DNA from: Bacillota bacterium
GTDB taxonomy: Bacteria; Bacillota; Clostridia; Christensenellales; CAG-138
DNA: 9,504 nucleotides
NCBI GenBank assembly: GCA_023451115.1
Contig: JAEXFV010000017.1
Coordinates: 1 to 9,504, forward strand
Direction of reading: 5' to 3'
The notes under the pieces: generated by a model
Databases searched by the model: none
What the model saw: only the letters and a program-made list of their open reading frames with translations
What the model was told of the DNA's origin: nothing
Part shown: piece after piece, positions 1 through 5,287 of the stretch
Layout: the number at the start of each line of letters is the position of its first letter
Position numbering within the stretch: the first letter of the stretch is position 1
Position numbers and translations under genes: made by a program

Positions 1-285
1 TTTGACGTCCGCTAACCTCTTTTTCCAAACCGGGCCCTGGCATTTTATAGACGGGGACGTTTTCCCATTGCTGGATTAACTGTTAGCCTATTGACTGCAC
101 TGTCTCTGTTTTCACTATCAAGCACAACCATATCGTTGCTTACTTGTCGGAAATCCGTGGGATATGCCTGGGGTTTGTTTGTGTACCATAAAAAGCGGCC
201 AATGCGGCATTTGGCCCCTTATGCGTTCCTGATTTTACCCGGCATGCTTCCATCGGTTTCACAATAAAAAAGGGGAGAGGAATTT
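1..285 (+). other. Non-coding region upstream of the NSS symporter gene
   Basis: I see no credible gene in this 285-base stretch. A TTGACT at 91-96 is followed after 19 bases by TATCAA (116-121), a poor promoter match. A hairpin occupies 197-216: GGCCAATG, loop CGG, CATTTGGCC with one bulged T. On the minus strand it is followed by GC and five Ts (190-194), so it has the shape of a rho-independent terminator for leftward transcription, while on the plus strand no T-tract follows. It could block antisense transcripts or simply be a leader hairpin. The NSS ribosome binding site (GGGGAGAGG, 272-280) closes the region. Confidence 0.5.
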
Positions 286-1659
286 ATGGAAAACAATCGC
301 GGTAGTTTTTCCGGGAACATCGGCTTTATCCTTGCGGCGGCCGGTTCTGCGGTAGGATTGGGAAATATTTGGAAGTTCCCATACCTCACCGGTAACAATG
401 GCGGGGGTATTTTTATCCTGATCTATTTGATTCTTATTGCAACGCTGGGCATCCCCATTATTCTGGGGGAAACGATTATGGGCCGTTATGCGCAAGGCGA
501 CGCCATGATCAGTTACCGTAAAATAGCACAGGAATGCAAATCAAAATCCCCCAAAGCCTGGAGCATGGTTGGGTTTATGGGAATTTTGTGCGGGTTTGTC
601 ATCCTGAGTTACTATTCTGTAGTAGGCGGCTGGGTCATTGAATACATTGTAAACTTCATTACCAAACCCATTGAAAGCCTTAACATGGATACCTTTGTAG
701 GTACCATCTCAAGCCCAATTACTCCCATCATTTATACGGCTATCTTTTCACTGGTTGGCATTTTCATTGTAGTGCGCGGTATTGAAGGCGGCATTGAAAA
801 AGCGAATAAGGTGATGATGCCAGCCCTGTTCATCATCCTGATCATTGTGGTAATCCGCAGCATAACCCTGCCCGGCGCGGTAGACGGCTTGAAATTTATG
901 TGGGTACCCAACATGGAAGCGGTGGAAGCCGCAGGCGGTTTGGGCAAAGTAGCCTTGGCTGCCATGGGGCAGGTATTCTTCTCGCTCTCCATCGGCATGG
1001 GCTGTATGATTACCTACGGCTCTTATCTGAAGAAGGATACTAACGTTATTAAAAACTCCATCGTGGTTGGCTGCATGGACACCAGCGTAGCTCTGCTTGC
1101 CGGCATGGCCGTGCTGCCCGCCGTATTCGCCTTTGGTATGGAACCCGGCCAGGGCCCTGGGCTGCTGTTCGGCACCATCCCCCAGGTGTTTGCAAACTTT
1201 GGCGGCATCGTAGGCCCCATCTTTGGCATTCTGTTTTTCGTGCTGGTGCTGTTTGCCGCGTTAACCTCTTCCATCTCTCTGCTGGAAGTGGTGGCCTGCT
1301 ACATGGTGGATACCTATAAATGGGCCCGCAAAAAAGCGGTTTGGCTCATGGGCGGTATTATCTTCATCATCAGCATTGTGTGTTCTCTGGCCAACGGCCC
1401 CCTTGCTGGTGTGACCATCGCTGGGCTCAACATCTTCGATGCATTGAGCTGGCTCTCGGACAAAATCCTGTTGCCCTGGGGCGGGCTGCTGATGTGCATC
1501 TTTATCGGCTATGTATGGAAGCCGGAACGGGCAAAAATGGAAGCTACCAACGGCGGCAAAATTACCTGGCGCTGGTATGTGCTCTGGAAATGGCTGATGA
1601 TGGTAATTCTGCCCATTTTGATCTTCATCGTATTCCTCAGCGGCATTGGCCTGTTCTAA
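286..1659 (+). CDS. Sodium-dependent transporter, neurotransmitter:sodium symporter (NSS/SNF) family
   Basis: This is an inner-membrane, Na+-coupled transporter of the LeuT fold, which in bacteria usually imports amino acids. The 457 residues fit the 11-helix bacterial subgroup (MhsT and Tyt1 are about this size) rather than 12-helix LeuT. Helix 1 carries GSAVGLGN at residues 20-27, the sodium-site and unwound segment, at the same numbering as LeuT. Tyr109/Tyr110 in helix 3 match the substrate-gating Tyr. The unwound helix 6 reads FFSLSIGMG, with Met where LeuT has Phe259. Helix 8 has AALTSS, which supplies the Na2 ligands. In my hand alignment the Na1 ligand Asn286 of LeuT is Asp here. The protein ends just after the last hydrophobic helix. 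The ATG lies 5 bases after GGGGAGAGG. Substrate is not predictable; tryptophan or other hydrophobic amino acids are only a guess from the Met. Confidence 0.95.
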   Translation: MENNRGSFSGNIGFILAAAGSAVGLGNIWKFPYLTGNNGGGIFILIYLILIATLGIPIILGETIMGRYAQGDAMISYRKIAQECKSKSPKAWSMVGFMGILCGFVILSYYSVVGGWVIEYIVNFITKPIESLNMDTFVGTISSPITPIIYTAIFSLVGIFIVVRGIEGGIEKANKVMMPALFIILIIVVIRSITLPGAVDGLKFMWVPNMEAVEAAGGLGKVALAAMGQVFFSLSIGMGCMITYGSYLKKDTNVIKNSIVVGCMDTSVALLAGMAVLPAVFAFGMEPGQGPGLLFGTIPQVFANFGGIVGPIFGILFFVLVLFAALTSSISLLEVVACYMVDTYKWARKKAVWLMGGIIFIISIVCSLANGPLAGVTIAGLNIFDALSWLSDKILLPWGGLLMCIFIGYVWKPERAKMEATNGGKITWRWYVLWKWLMMVILPILIFIVFLSGIGLF

Positions 1660-1684
1660 GCCAAGAGATGGTCTCCGGTGCAGC

Positions 1685-1709
1685 CCCCGCTGCCCTGAAG
1701 GCAGCGGGG
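1685..1709 (+). other. Perfect 10-bp hairpin after the NSS gene
   Basis: CCCCGCTGCC (1685-1694) and GGCAGCGGGG (1700-1709) form an uninterrupted 10-bp stem with the loop CTGAA, 25 bases after the NSS stop. There is no T-tract, so it is not a standard terminator; it may protect the 3' end of the mRNA. It runs into GGGGAAAGG, which echoes the 3' flank of the repeated leader elements nearby. Its 3' arm (GCAGC, 1701-1705) could instead pair with GCTGC at 1741-1745, giving a possible alternative fold. Confidence 0.6.
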
Positions 1710-1713
1710 AAAG

Positions 1714-1784
1714 GTGGTCAAAGTGAAACGCTTTGATATTGCTGCTTATTGAAGTCCCCGAAGCCCAAGGGATTCGGGGGAAGG
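1714..1784 (+). promoter_or_regulatory. Structured leader-like repeat, copy A (orphan)
   Basis: This is the first of three related elements. It contains a hairpin with stem TCAAAGTG/CGCTTTGA (1718-1725/1729-1736, one G-T pair, loop AAA), a 19-base spacer, and a second hairpin CCCCGAA/TTCGGGG (1756-1762/1773-1779). The second hairpin is extended across a G/A mismatch by C1764-G1771 and C1765-G1770 around the loop CAAG. GGGGAAGG follows at the end. Unlike copies B and C no convincing start codon follows: the nearest, GTG at 1802, opens only 29 codons and is too far from the purine tract. A nine-codon ORF starting at GTG 1723 lies within it but is probably chance. Confidence 0.6.
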
Positions 1785-1902
1785 TTTTAAAATATTTTAT
1801 TGTGAAGTTTATTCCATCCTGTTTTCCGGGGTATGGAAAAAGCAGGCTTCATAAAATGTTAAAAAGAAATAGCGGAAAAATTGCATTATAACCTCTACAC
1901 TT

Positions 1903-1942
1903 ATTTGCAGGTAGCCAATCCAGGTTGCCTGCAAATATTTTT
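1903..1942 (+). terminator. Probable rho-independent terminator between leader copies A and B
   Basis: Bases 1903-1916 pair with 1923-1936. There are nine perfect pairs (ATTTGCAGG with CCTGCAAAT), a T-G wobble and four inner pairs including one G-T, closing a six-base loop. The hairpin is followed by A and five Ts (1938-1942). It would end transcripts coming from the NSS gene or copy A. It stands only three bases before copy B, so the downstream VTT gene must be expressed either by read-through or from a promoter I could not find. Confidence 0.6.
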
Positions 1943-1945
1943 CGC

Positions 1946-2024
1946 CAACAAGGCCGTGGTCAAAAGGGTTTGACGCCGCTCCTTGTTGCCAGCCCCGAAA
2001 TCCTATCCTTTCGGGGGAAAGGGG
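1946..2024 (+). promoter_or_regulatory. Structured leader repeat, copy B, directly upstream of the VTT gene
   Basis: This copy gives the clearest fold. A closing helix pairs CAACAAGG (1946-1953) with CCTTGTTG (1981-1988). It encloses a hairpin GTCAAA/TTTGAC (1959-1964/1969-1974, loop AGGG). A second hairpin, CCCCGAAA/TTTCGGGG (1993-2000/2009-2016, loop TCCTATCC), follows. The tail GGGGGAAAGGGG (2013-2024) contains the Shine-Dalgarno of the VTT gene, whose ATG is at 2028. Part of that purine tract is the 3' arm of the hairpin, so folding could change ribosome access. The class is unknown to me. Confidence 0.65.
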
Positions 2025-2027
2025 TAT

Positions 2028-2774
2028 ATGCAAAATTACCAAACGAAAAAGAGCAAATACATGGCGCTGGCCTGCGTGGGATTATTTCTGGCTTTCTGTG
2101 GGCTGGTTTTCTGCCTGGCCGGCAAGCCGATCCTGGAGTTTGTAGCCGACCCGCCCCTTTTCCGGGCTTGGGTGAAAGCAAACGGCATTTGGAGCCGGCT
2201 GGCGTTTGTCGGGATGATGGCGCTGCAAATTTTTGTTGCCTTTATTCCGGGCGAGCCGCTGGAGATTGGCGCTGGATACGCCTTTGGTCCATGGGAAGGA
2301 ACCTTGTTGTGCCTGGTAGGAGCCGTGATCGGCACTGTACTGGTGTTTTTCTTTGTACGCCGCTTTGGAGTCAAAATAGTGGAGACGTTTTTCCCCAGGG
2401 AAAAAATTCAGTCCTTATCTTTTTTAAACAACACAAAAAAGCTGAATTTCTGGGTATTTCTCGTGTTCTTTATTCCCGGAACGCCCAAAGACCTGCTCTG
2501 TTATGTGGTGGCGCTTACCAAAATAAAGTTGTCCAGTTGGGTAATGATCACCTTCACAGCCCGTGTTCCTTCCGTGATTACCTCCACAATCGGCGGTGAT
2601 GCGCTGGGGCTGCAGGACTATGGGCTGGCGATTTGGATATTCGCCATCACGCTTGCCATCAGCGGGCTGGGTTTGCTTGCCTATCAGCGCATTTGCCGCA
2701 GCAAAGGCCAAAAAGAGGCGCAAGCTTCCCAGGAAGCCCTTCCGCCCCATTCCCCTCCTGACGAGGACTCATGA
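2028..2774 (+). CDS. TVP38/TMEM64 family membrane protein (VTT / SNARE-associated domain)
   Basis: This is a polytopic inner-membrane protein of 248 residues, related to DedA and YdjX/YdjZ proteins. Family roles are lipid scrambling or transport in related proteins; no specific substrate is established for most bacterial members. After a short basic N-terminus comes a hydrophobic helix (about 11-31). The VTT signature follows: IPGEPLEIGAGYAFG at 73-87, a glycine-rich helix to about 110, then PGTPKD at 140-145 and a segment with ARVPS at 168-172. One more long hydrophobic helix follows and then a hydrophilic tail rich in Pro, Ser and Glu. An upstream in-frame ATG at 1983 lies inside the leader structure and lacks a ribosome site. 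ATG 2028, preceded by GGGGGAAAGGGG, is therefore the chosen start. The stop is 10 bases from the end of the convergent pseudogene. Confidence 0.9.
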   Translation: MQNYQTKKSKYMALACVGLFLAFCGLVFCLAGKPILEFVADPPLFRAWVKANGIWSRLAFVGMMALQIFVAFIPGEPLEIGAGYAFGPWEGTLLCLVGAVIGTVLVFFFVRRFGVKIVETFFPREKIQSLSFLNNTKKLNFWVFLVFFIPGTPKDLLCYVVALTKIKLSSWVMITFTARVPSVITSTIGGDALGLQDYGLAIWIFAITLAISGLGLLAYQRICRSKGQKEAQASQEALPPHSPPDEDS

Positions 2775-2784
2775 TTGTTTTTTC

Positions 2785-2953
2785 TCAATCCCAGAATGGA
2801 TCTTCTCCTGCTTGTTTGGGGCCAAAGGTCGCCTGATACATCCGATAGCCGCCATTCAGGTTTTTCACCTGATAACCATGCGCCATCAGGATGTCTGCCG
2901 CCACAAACCTATCCCCCTGCAACGCCGCACACAATCACAACTTTTTTAGCCAT
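2785..2953 (-). pseudogene. Deletion remnant of a CoA-disulfide-reductase-like FAD/NAD oxidoreductase with C-terminal rhodanese domain
   Basis: Reading leftward from ATG 2953-2951, with a good AAGGAG eight bases before it, the first 14 codons give MAKKVVIVCGVAGG. This is the FAD-binding beta-alpha-beta start of the family (normally VVIGGVAGG-like, followed by ASAAARLRR). A stop codon follows at once. In the next frame, without a gap, comes FVAADILMAHGYQVKNLN and then GGYRMYQ, the last third of a rhodanese domain as found at the C-terminus of CoA-disulfide reductases. It ends at TGA 2787-2785. The rest of the FAD and NAD domains, the dimerisation domain and the rhodanese active-site Cys are absent. 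The internal deletion plus frame change makes it non-functional. The intact relatives are hundreds of residues long. The family assignment comes from motif recognition only. Confidence 0.75.
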
Positions 2954-3149
2954 ACTATGTGCTCCTTTCTGCCTTGGTTGGTTATTCCCTTAAAGTAAAA
3001 ACCATGGTTTTTGCTAACATCAAACACGCCGTTCTATTGCGCAGAATGGCCCTATTCTTATTTTTTATCCTACATGCTCCCCGCCTTCTGAGCAACAGGC
3101 AAGAATTCTTGTCCATTCCTATTCAAATGCCCTGGGCTGTGATATGATG
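2954..3149. other. Intergenic stretch with perfect 16-bp palindrome
   Basis: No convincing gene is present. The former promoter region of the deleted flavoprotein should lie here, on the minus strand. AAAAACCATGGTTTTT at 2997-3012 is a perfect 16-bp palindrome and could be an operator. Plus-strand open frames across this stretch have no ribosome binding site and no recognisable product. Towards the right end is the probable extended -10 promoter of the next gene. Confidence 0.45.
3140..3148 (+). promoter_or_regulatory. Candidate extended -10 promoter for the C_GCAxxG gene
   Basis: TGATATGAT fits the extended -10 pattern TGnTATAAT with one mismatch. No good -35 hexamer stands at 16-18 bases upstream, which extended -10 promoters can tolerate. 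Transcription would start near 3155, right at the beginning of leader copy C. This supports the internal start codon at 3252 rather than one at 3144 or 3147. Confidence 0.45.
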
Positions 3150-3243
3150 AAAAAAGACGGGCAAAGCTTCGCTTTGTTGGTTGCTTTTTGTTGGTTGCTT
3201 TTTCGTAAAGTCCCTGAAGCGCAAACGATTCGGGGGGAAGGAG
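3150..3243 (+). promoter_or_regulatory. Structured leader repeat, copy C, directly upstream of the C_GCAxxG gene
   Basis: A hairpin CAAAGC/GCTTTG (3162-3167/3171-3176, loop TTC) is followed by a spacer holding a 14-base tandem duplication (3176-3189 and 3190-3203). Then comes the hairpin CCCTGAA/TTCGGGG (3212-3218/3229-3235), where a T-G pair replaces the C-G of copy A. It is extended by C3220-G3227 and G3221-C3226 around CAAA. The second of these inner pairs is swapped relative to copy A (C-G there). The tail GGGGGGAAGGAGG is the ribosome site of the gene at 3252. A possible outer helix (AAAAAAG 3150-3156 with CTTTTT) is uncertain, because the candidate transcription start falls inside it. 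Confidence 0.6.
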
Positions 3244-3251
3244 GCGCAAAG

Positions 3252-3674
3252 ATGTTATACGAATACTTGGCCAATGGTTTTATCAGTGAAGGGGATTGGA
3301 ATTGTGCTGAACGCATGCTGCTGGCGTGCAATCAGGTATATGGCCTGGGATTAGACGCCAAGGCCATCAAGCTGGCCGCAGGGTTTGGCGGTGGCATGGG
3401 CTGCGGCTATGTTTGCGGCGCTCTTACCGGCGCGCTGCAGGCGCTGGGCGTGCTGTTTGTGGAAGAGCGGGCCCATGAAAGCGACTGTATCAAACGGCTG
3501 TCCAAAGAGCTTTTCTCTCGTTATGCTGAGCAGATGGGAAATATAGACTGTACACCCCTCAAAGCCCAATACCGTACGGAAGAATGGAAATGCCGGGATG
3601 TGATCCTGGCGGCAGCAAAAATTATAGACGAGATCGTAGCCCGGGAGCAGTCGGCCCGGCAGCAGATCCAGTAA
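3252..3674 (+). CDS. C_GCAxxG_C_C family protein (putative redox-active cysteine protein)
   Basis: This is a 140-residue soluble, probably cytoplasmic protein. The family is known for four conserved cysteines and is suspected to be redox-active or to bind metal, but no reaction is established. Here the pattern is clear: NCAE with Cys18, GFGGGMGCGYVCGALTGA with Cys51 and Cys55, Asp-Cys at Cys100, and Lys-Cys at Cys114 followed by the C-terminal helix. Additional cysteines are Cys26 and Cys79. ATG 3252 is chosen because GGGGGGAAGGAGG ends eight bases before it. The open frame extends back to 3144, but that would encode an odd hydrophobic leader through the RNA element and probably begins before the transcription start. 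The neighbouring flavoprotein-rhodanese relic and the shared leader element hint at a thiol/redox context. Confidence 0.88.
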   Translation: MLYEYLANGFISEGDWNCAERMLLACNQVYGLGLDAKAIKLAAGFGGGMGCGYVCGALTGALQALGVLFVEERAHESDCIKRLSKELFSRYAEQMGNIDCTPLKAQYRTEEWKCRDVILAAAKIIDEIVAREQSARQQIQ

Positions 3675-3685
3675 CTTGCTATTTT

Positions 3686-3715
3686 TTGCTTTCTCTCATA
3701 CACAGGATCTATTAT
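3686..3715 (+). promoter_or_regulatory. Candidate promoter for ridA
   Basis: TTGCTT (3686-3691) and TATTAT (3710-3715) are spaced by 18 bases. A perfect TATAAT overlaps at 3713-3718 but its spacing to TTGCTT is 21. The element lies 60-90 bases before the ridA start in the gap after the previous stop, which favours a separate ridA transcript. Confidence 0.45.
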
Positions 3716-3776
3716 AATAAACAGGAAAGTGTTCTGTCGCAACGGCAATCATTAAAATGGTGAAGGAGATCGTATC

Positions 3777-4157
3777 ATGAAGTCTATTATCGCAGCATCC
3801 AACGCGCCCGCAGCCCTGGGGCCCTATAGCCATGCCGTAGAAGCCAACGGCTTCGTGTTTACCTCCGGTCAGCTCGGTTTGGACCCTGCTACCGGGGCAT
3901 TGGGCAACACAGTAGAGGAGCAGGCAAAGCAGGCCCTTGCCAACCTGGAACAAGTGCTGCTATCTGCTGGCTGCACCAAGGCGGATGTGGTAAAAACCAC
4001 TGTATTTGTGCAGGATTTAAAGGACTTTGGCGCCGTTAACGGCATTTACGGGGAATTTTTTGAAAAAGAGTTCCCTGCCCGTTCTTGTGTGCAAGTCGCC
4101 AAATTGCCCGCTGGCGCTTTGGTGGAAATTGAAGCGATAGCAGTAAAGCACGCCTGA
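3777..4157 (+). CDS. ridA: RidA family enamine/imine deaminase (YjgF/YER057c/UK114)
   Basis: This 126-residue cytosolic protein, normally a trimer, hydrolyses reactive enamine/imine intermediates such as 2-aminoacrylate released by PLP-dependent dehydratases. It thereby protects other PLP enzymes. The family signature is complete: GPYSHA with Tyr17, SGQLGLDP at 30-37, PARSCVQVAKLP with the substrate-carboxylate-binding Arg102 and Cys104, and VEIEAIA with Glu117, which corresponds by my alignment to the conserved Glu120 of E. coli RidA. The length is the usual one. AAGGAG at 3763-3768 is eight bases before the ATG. It converges with the gntR gene. It is not obviously in an operon, so a direct link with the sugar transporter is not shown. 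Confidence 0.95.
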   Translation: MKSIIAASNAPAALGPYSHAVEANGFVFTSGQLGLDPATGALGNTVEEQAKQALANLEQVLLSAGCTKADVVKTTVFVQDLKDFGAVNGIYGEFFEKEFPARSCVQVAKLPAGALVEIEAIAVKHA

Positions 4158-4174
4158 TTTTATAACATAAGGCG

Positions 4175-4190
4175 TCCCCGTTTTTGGGGA
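4175..4190 (+). other. Small hairpin downstream of ridA
   Basis: TCCCC (4175-4179) and GGGGA (4186-4190) enclose the loop GTTTTT, 18 bases after the ridA stop. Only three Ts follow nearby, so termination here would be weak. The rest of the 194-base gap up to the gntR end has no gene. Confidence 0.4.
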
Positions 4191-4305
4191 GCTTTGCTAT
4201 GTGATTTCGTAAAATGCAGGAAAGTCTCCGGCATAGGACGATGAAAAGCAAATATCCGGTGTGTTGTCTTTGCGTGCTCGCGGCTTCTCGTTTTGTGTTG
4301 TAATC

Positions 4306-4338
4306 AAAAAACGGCGTCTTGTAAGACGCCGTTTTTTT
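4306..4338. terminator. Bidirectional rho-independent terminator between convergent ridA and gntR
   Basis: CGGCGTCT (4312-4319) pairs with AGACGCCG (4324-4331) around the tetraloop TGTA. Six As precede the stem (4306-4311) and seven Ts follow it (4332-4338). Both strands therefore read a GC-rich stem followed by a U-tract, and the single element can end both the rightward ridA and the leftward gntR transcript. Confidence 0.93.
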
Positions 4339-4351
4339 GCTTTCAATTTCT

Positions 4352-5086
4352 TTAGTCATCCCCATAGCGCAGGCTTAATTTGAACTTGTCGCCTCGAAAC
4401 AGGATTTCCGTATATTCAAAGATCACTTTATCTTTTGTGGAGTTAATCCCTTCCATTTTCAACAGTGGATATCCCCGCCCCACTTGGAGAACTTCTGATT
4501 CACGGAAGGTAGCGATCACAGCCTCCAGGGTTTCTACCCGAAAGACCGCCTGCAGCCCGTACCGCCCTTCTACCAGGGAGTCCAATTTTTCTTCATTGAT
4601 ATCGTCCAGCTGGATATCCGGCAGCATTACCGCAGGGAAAAAGGAGCGGTGCAAGCTGATCGGCGTACCCTGCACCATTCTCAGCCGTTCCGAAAAATAA
4701 ACCTCCGCGCCCATGGGCAACTGCAAAAAATTACTGATTTTATCCGGAGCCGTAATCTTTTCAATGCGTAACAAGCGCACCTCTGAATCATAGCCCATCT
4801 CGTCAAACTGCTCCTGTATACTCCTGTATGACGGGGACTGGGCCTTGATTTTAGGCTCCGCTACAAAAGTGCCTTTCCCCTGCACCCGGTAGAGCAGCCC
4901 ATCATATGTGAGCTGTGTGATGACAGAACGCACCGTCATACGGCTTAAGCCGTATGTAGTGCTCAGCTCACTTTCGGAGGGAATACGCTCATTGGCCTTC
5001 CAAACGCCGTTGGAAATATTGTTGCGCAGGATTTCCTCCAACTGCATGTAAAGGGGCTTTGCGTTATTCCGGTCCAATTTTGGCAT
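4352..5086 (-). CDS. GntR family transcriptional regulator, HutC/UTRA subfamily
   Basis: This 244-residue cytoplasmic DNA-binding repressor or activator has an N-terminal winged helix (about 10-76). It contains PLYMQLEEIL, RIPSESELS and LSRMTVRSVITQL (recognition helix), then a wing ending GKGTFV. A UTRA effector domain follows (about 90-240), with the typical tail IFEYTEILFRGDKFKL. UTRA regulators usually sense sugar phosphates, amino sugars or other small metabolites. A GTG at 5095 would add three residues, but GAGGTG covering that codon is ideally spaced (six bases) as ribosome site for ATG 5086-5084, so I chose the ATG. It lies just downstream of the ABC sugar importer genes on the same strand with its own promoter. 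Control of the importer and of itself is inferred. Confidence 0.93.
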   Translation of the reverse strand: MPKLDRNNAKPLYMQLEEILRNNISNGVWKANERIPSESELSTTYGLSRMTVRSVITQLTYDGLLYRVQGKGTFVAEPKIKAQSPSYRSIQEQFDEMGYDSEVRLLRIEKITAPDKISNFLQLPMGAEVYFSERLRMVQGTPISLHRSFFPAVMLPDIQLDDINEEKLDSLVEGRYGLQAVFRVETLEAVIATFRESEVLQVGRGYPLLKMEGINSTKDKVIFEYTEILFRGDKFKLSLRYGDD

Positions 5087-5153
5087 AAATTTCACCTCAA
5101 GTTACATTCCCAATTAACGAAAATTCGCTTGTCACGGCCTGTTTTTCCTGTAT

Positions 5154-5182
5154 ATTATAGCAAAATCGTTTTTCAACGTCAA
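5154..5182 (-). promoter_or_regulatory. Sigma-A promoter of the gntR gene
   Basis: Read on the minus strand, TTGACG (5182-5177) and TATAAT (5159-5154) are separated by exactly 17 bases. This is close to the consensus and is preceded by A/T-rich DNA. Transcription should start near 5147, leaving a leader of about 60 bases before the gntR ATG. Confidence 0.85.
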
Positions 5183-5187
5183 ATTAA

Positions 5188-5249
5188 CCTGTCTATATCT
5201 ATTTCCCTGCTGCTGAAAAAAAACCTGAAATTTTGCTATCCTGTCTATA
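5188..5249 (-). promoter_or_regulatory. Two direct repeats upstream of the gntR promoter, candidate operators
   Basis: CCTGTCTATA occurs at 5188-5197 and again at 5240-5249 (TATAGACAGG on the minus strand). The copies start 52 bases apart, about five helical turns, so they face the same side of the DNA. The first lies immediately upstream of the -35 box. The GTCTATAC/GTATAGAC core resembles operators of HutC-type GntR proteins in general form. A weaker match, CCTGTATATTA, covers the -10 region (5147-5157). Confidence 0.45.
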
Positions 5250-5287
5250 CTCTTTCAACAACTATGGCACGTTACCACATTACATGG

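Noticed and set aside
1723..1752. Nine-codon leader peptide in copy A starting at GTG
   Set aside because: It is preceded by a purine-rich tract, but it is not conserved in copies B or C and shows no regulatory codon run, so it is probably chance.
1983..2027. Longer start for the VTT protein at ATG 1983
   Set aside because: The added residues would be encoded by the leader hairpin, there is no ribosome site before it, and a strong one precedes 2028.
2959..3147. 62-codon plus-strand frame with a hydrophobic segment between the VTT and C_GCAxxG genes
   Set aside because: No Shine-Dalgarno, no recognisable family, and it overlaps the palindrome and promoter regions; unlikely to be a gene.
3144..3251. 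N-terminal extension of the C_GCAxxG gene (36 residues with a hydrophobic stretch)
   Set aside because: It would be translated through the leader hairpins, probably starts upstream of the transcription start, lacks a ribosome site, and a strong site stands before 3252.
5087..5095. GTG start three codons upstream for the GntR regulator
   Set aside because: The GTG is itself part of the GAGGTG ribosome site that is ideally spaced for ATG 5086.
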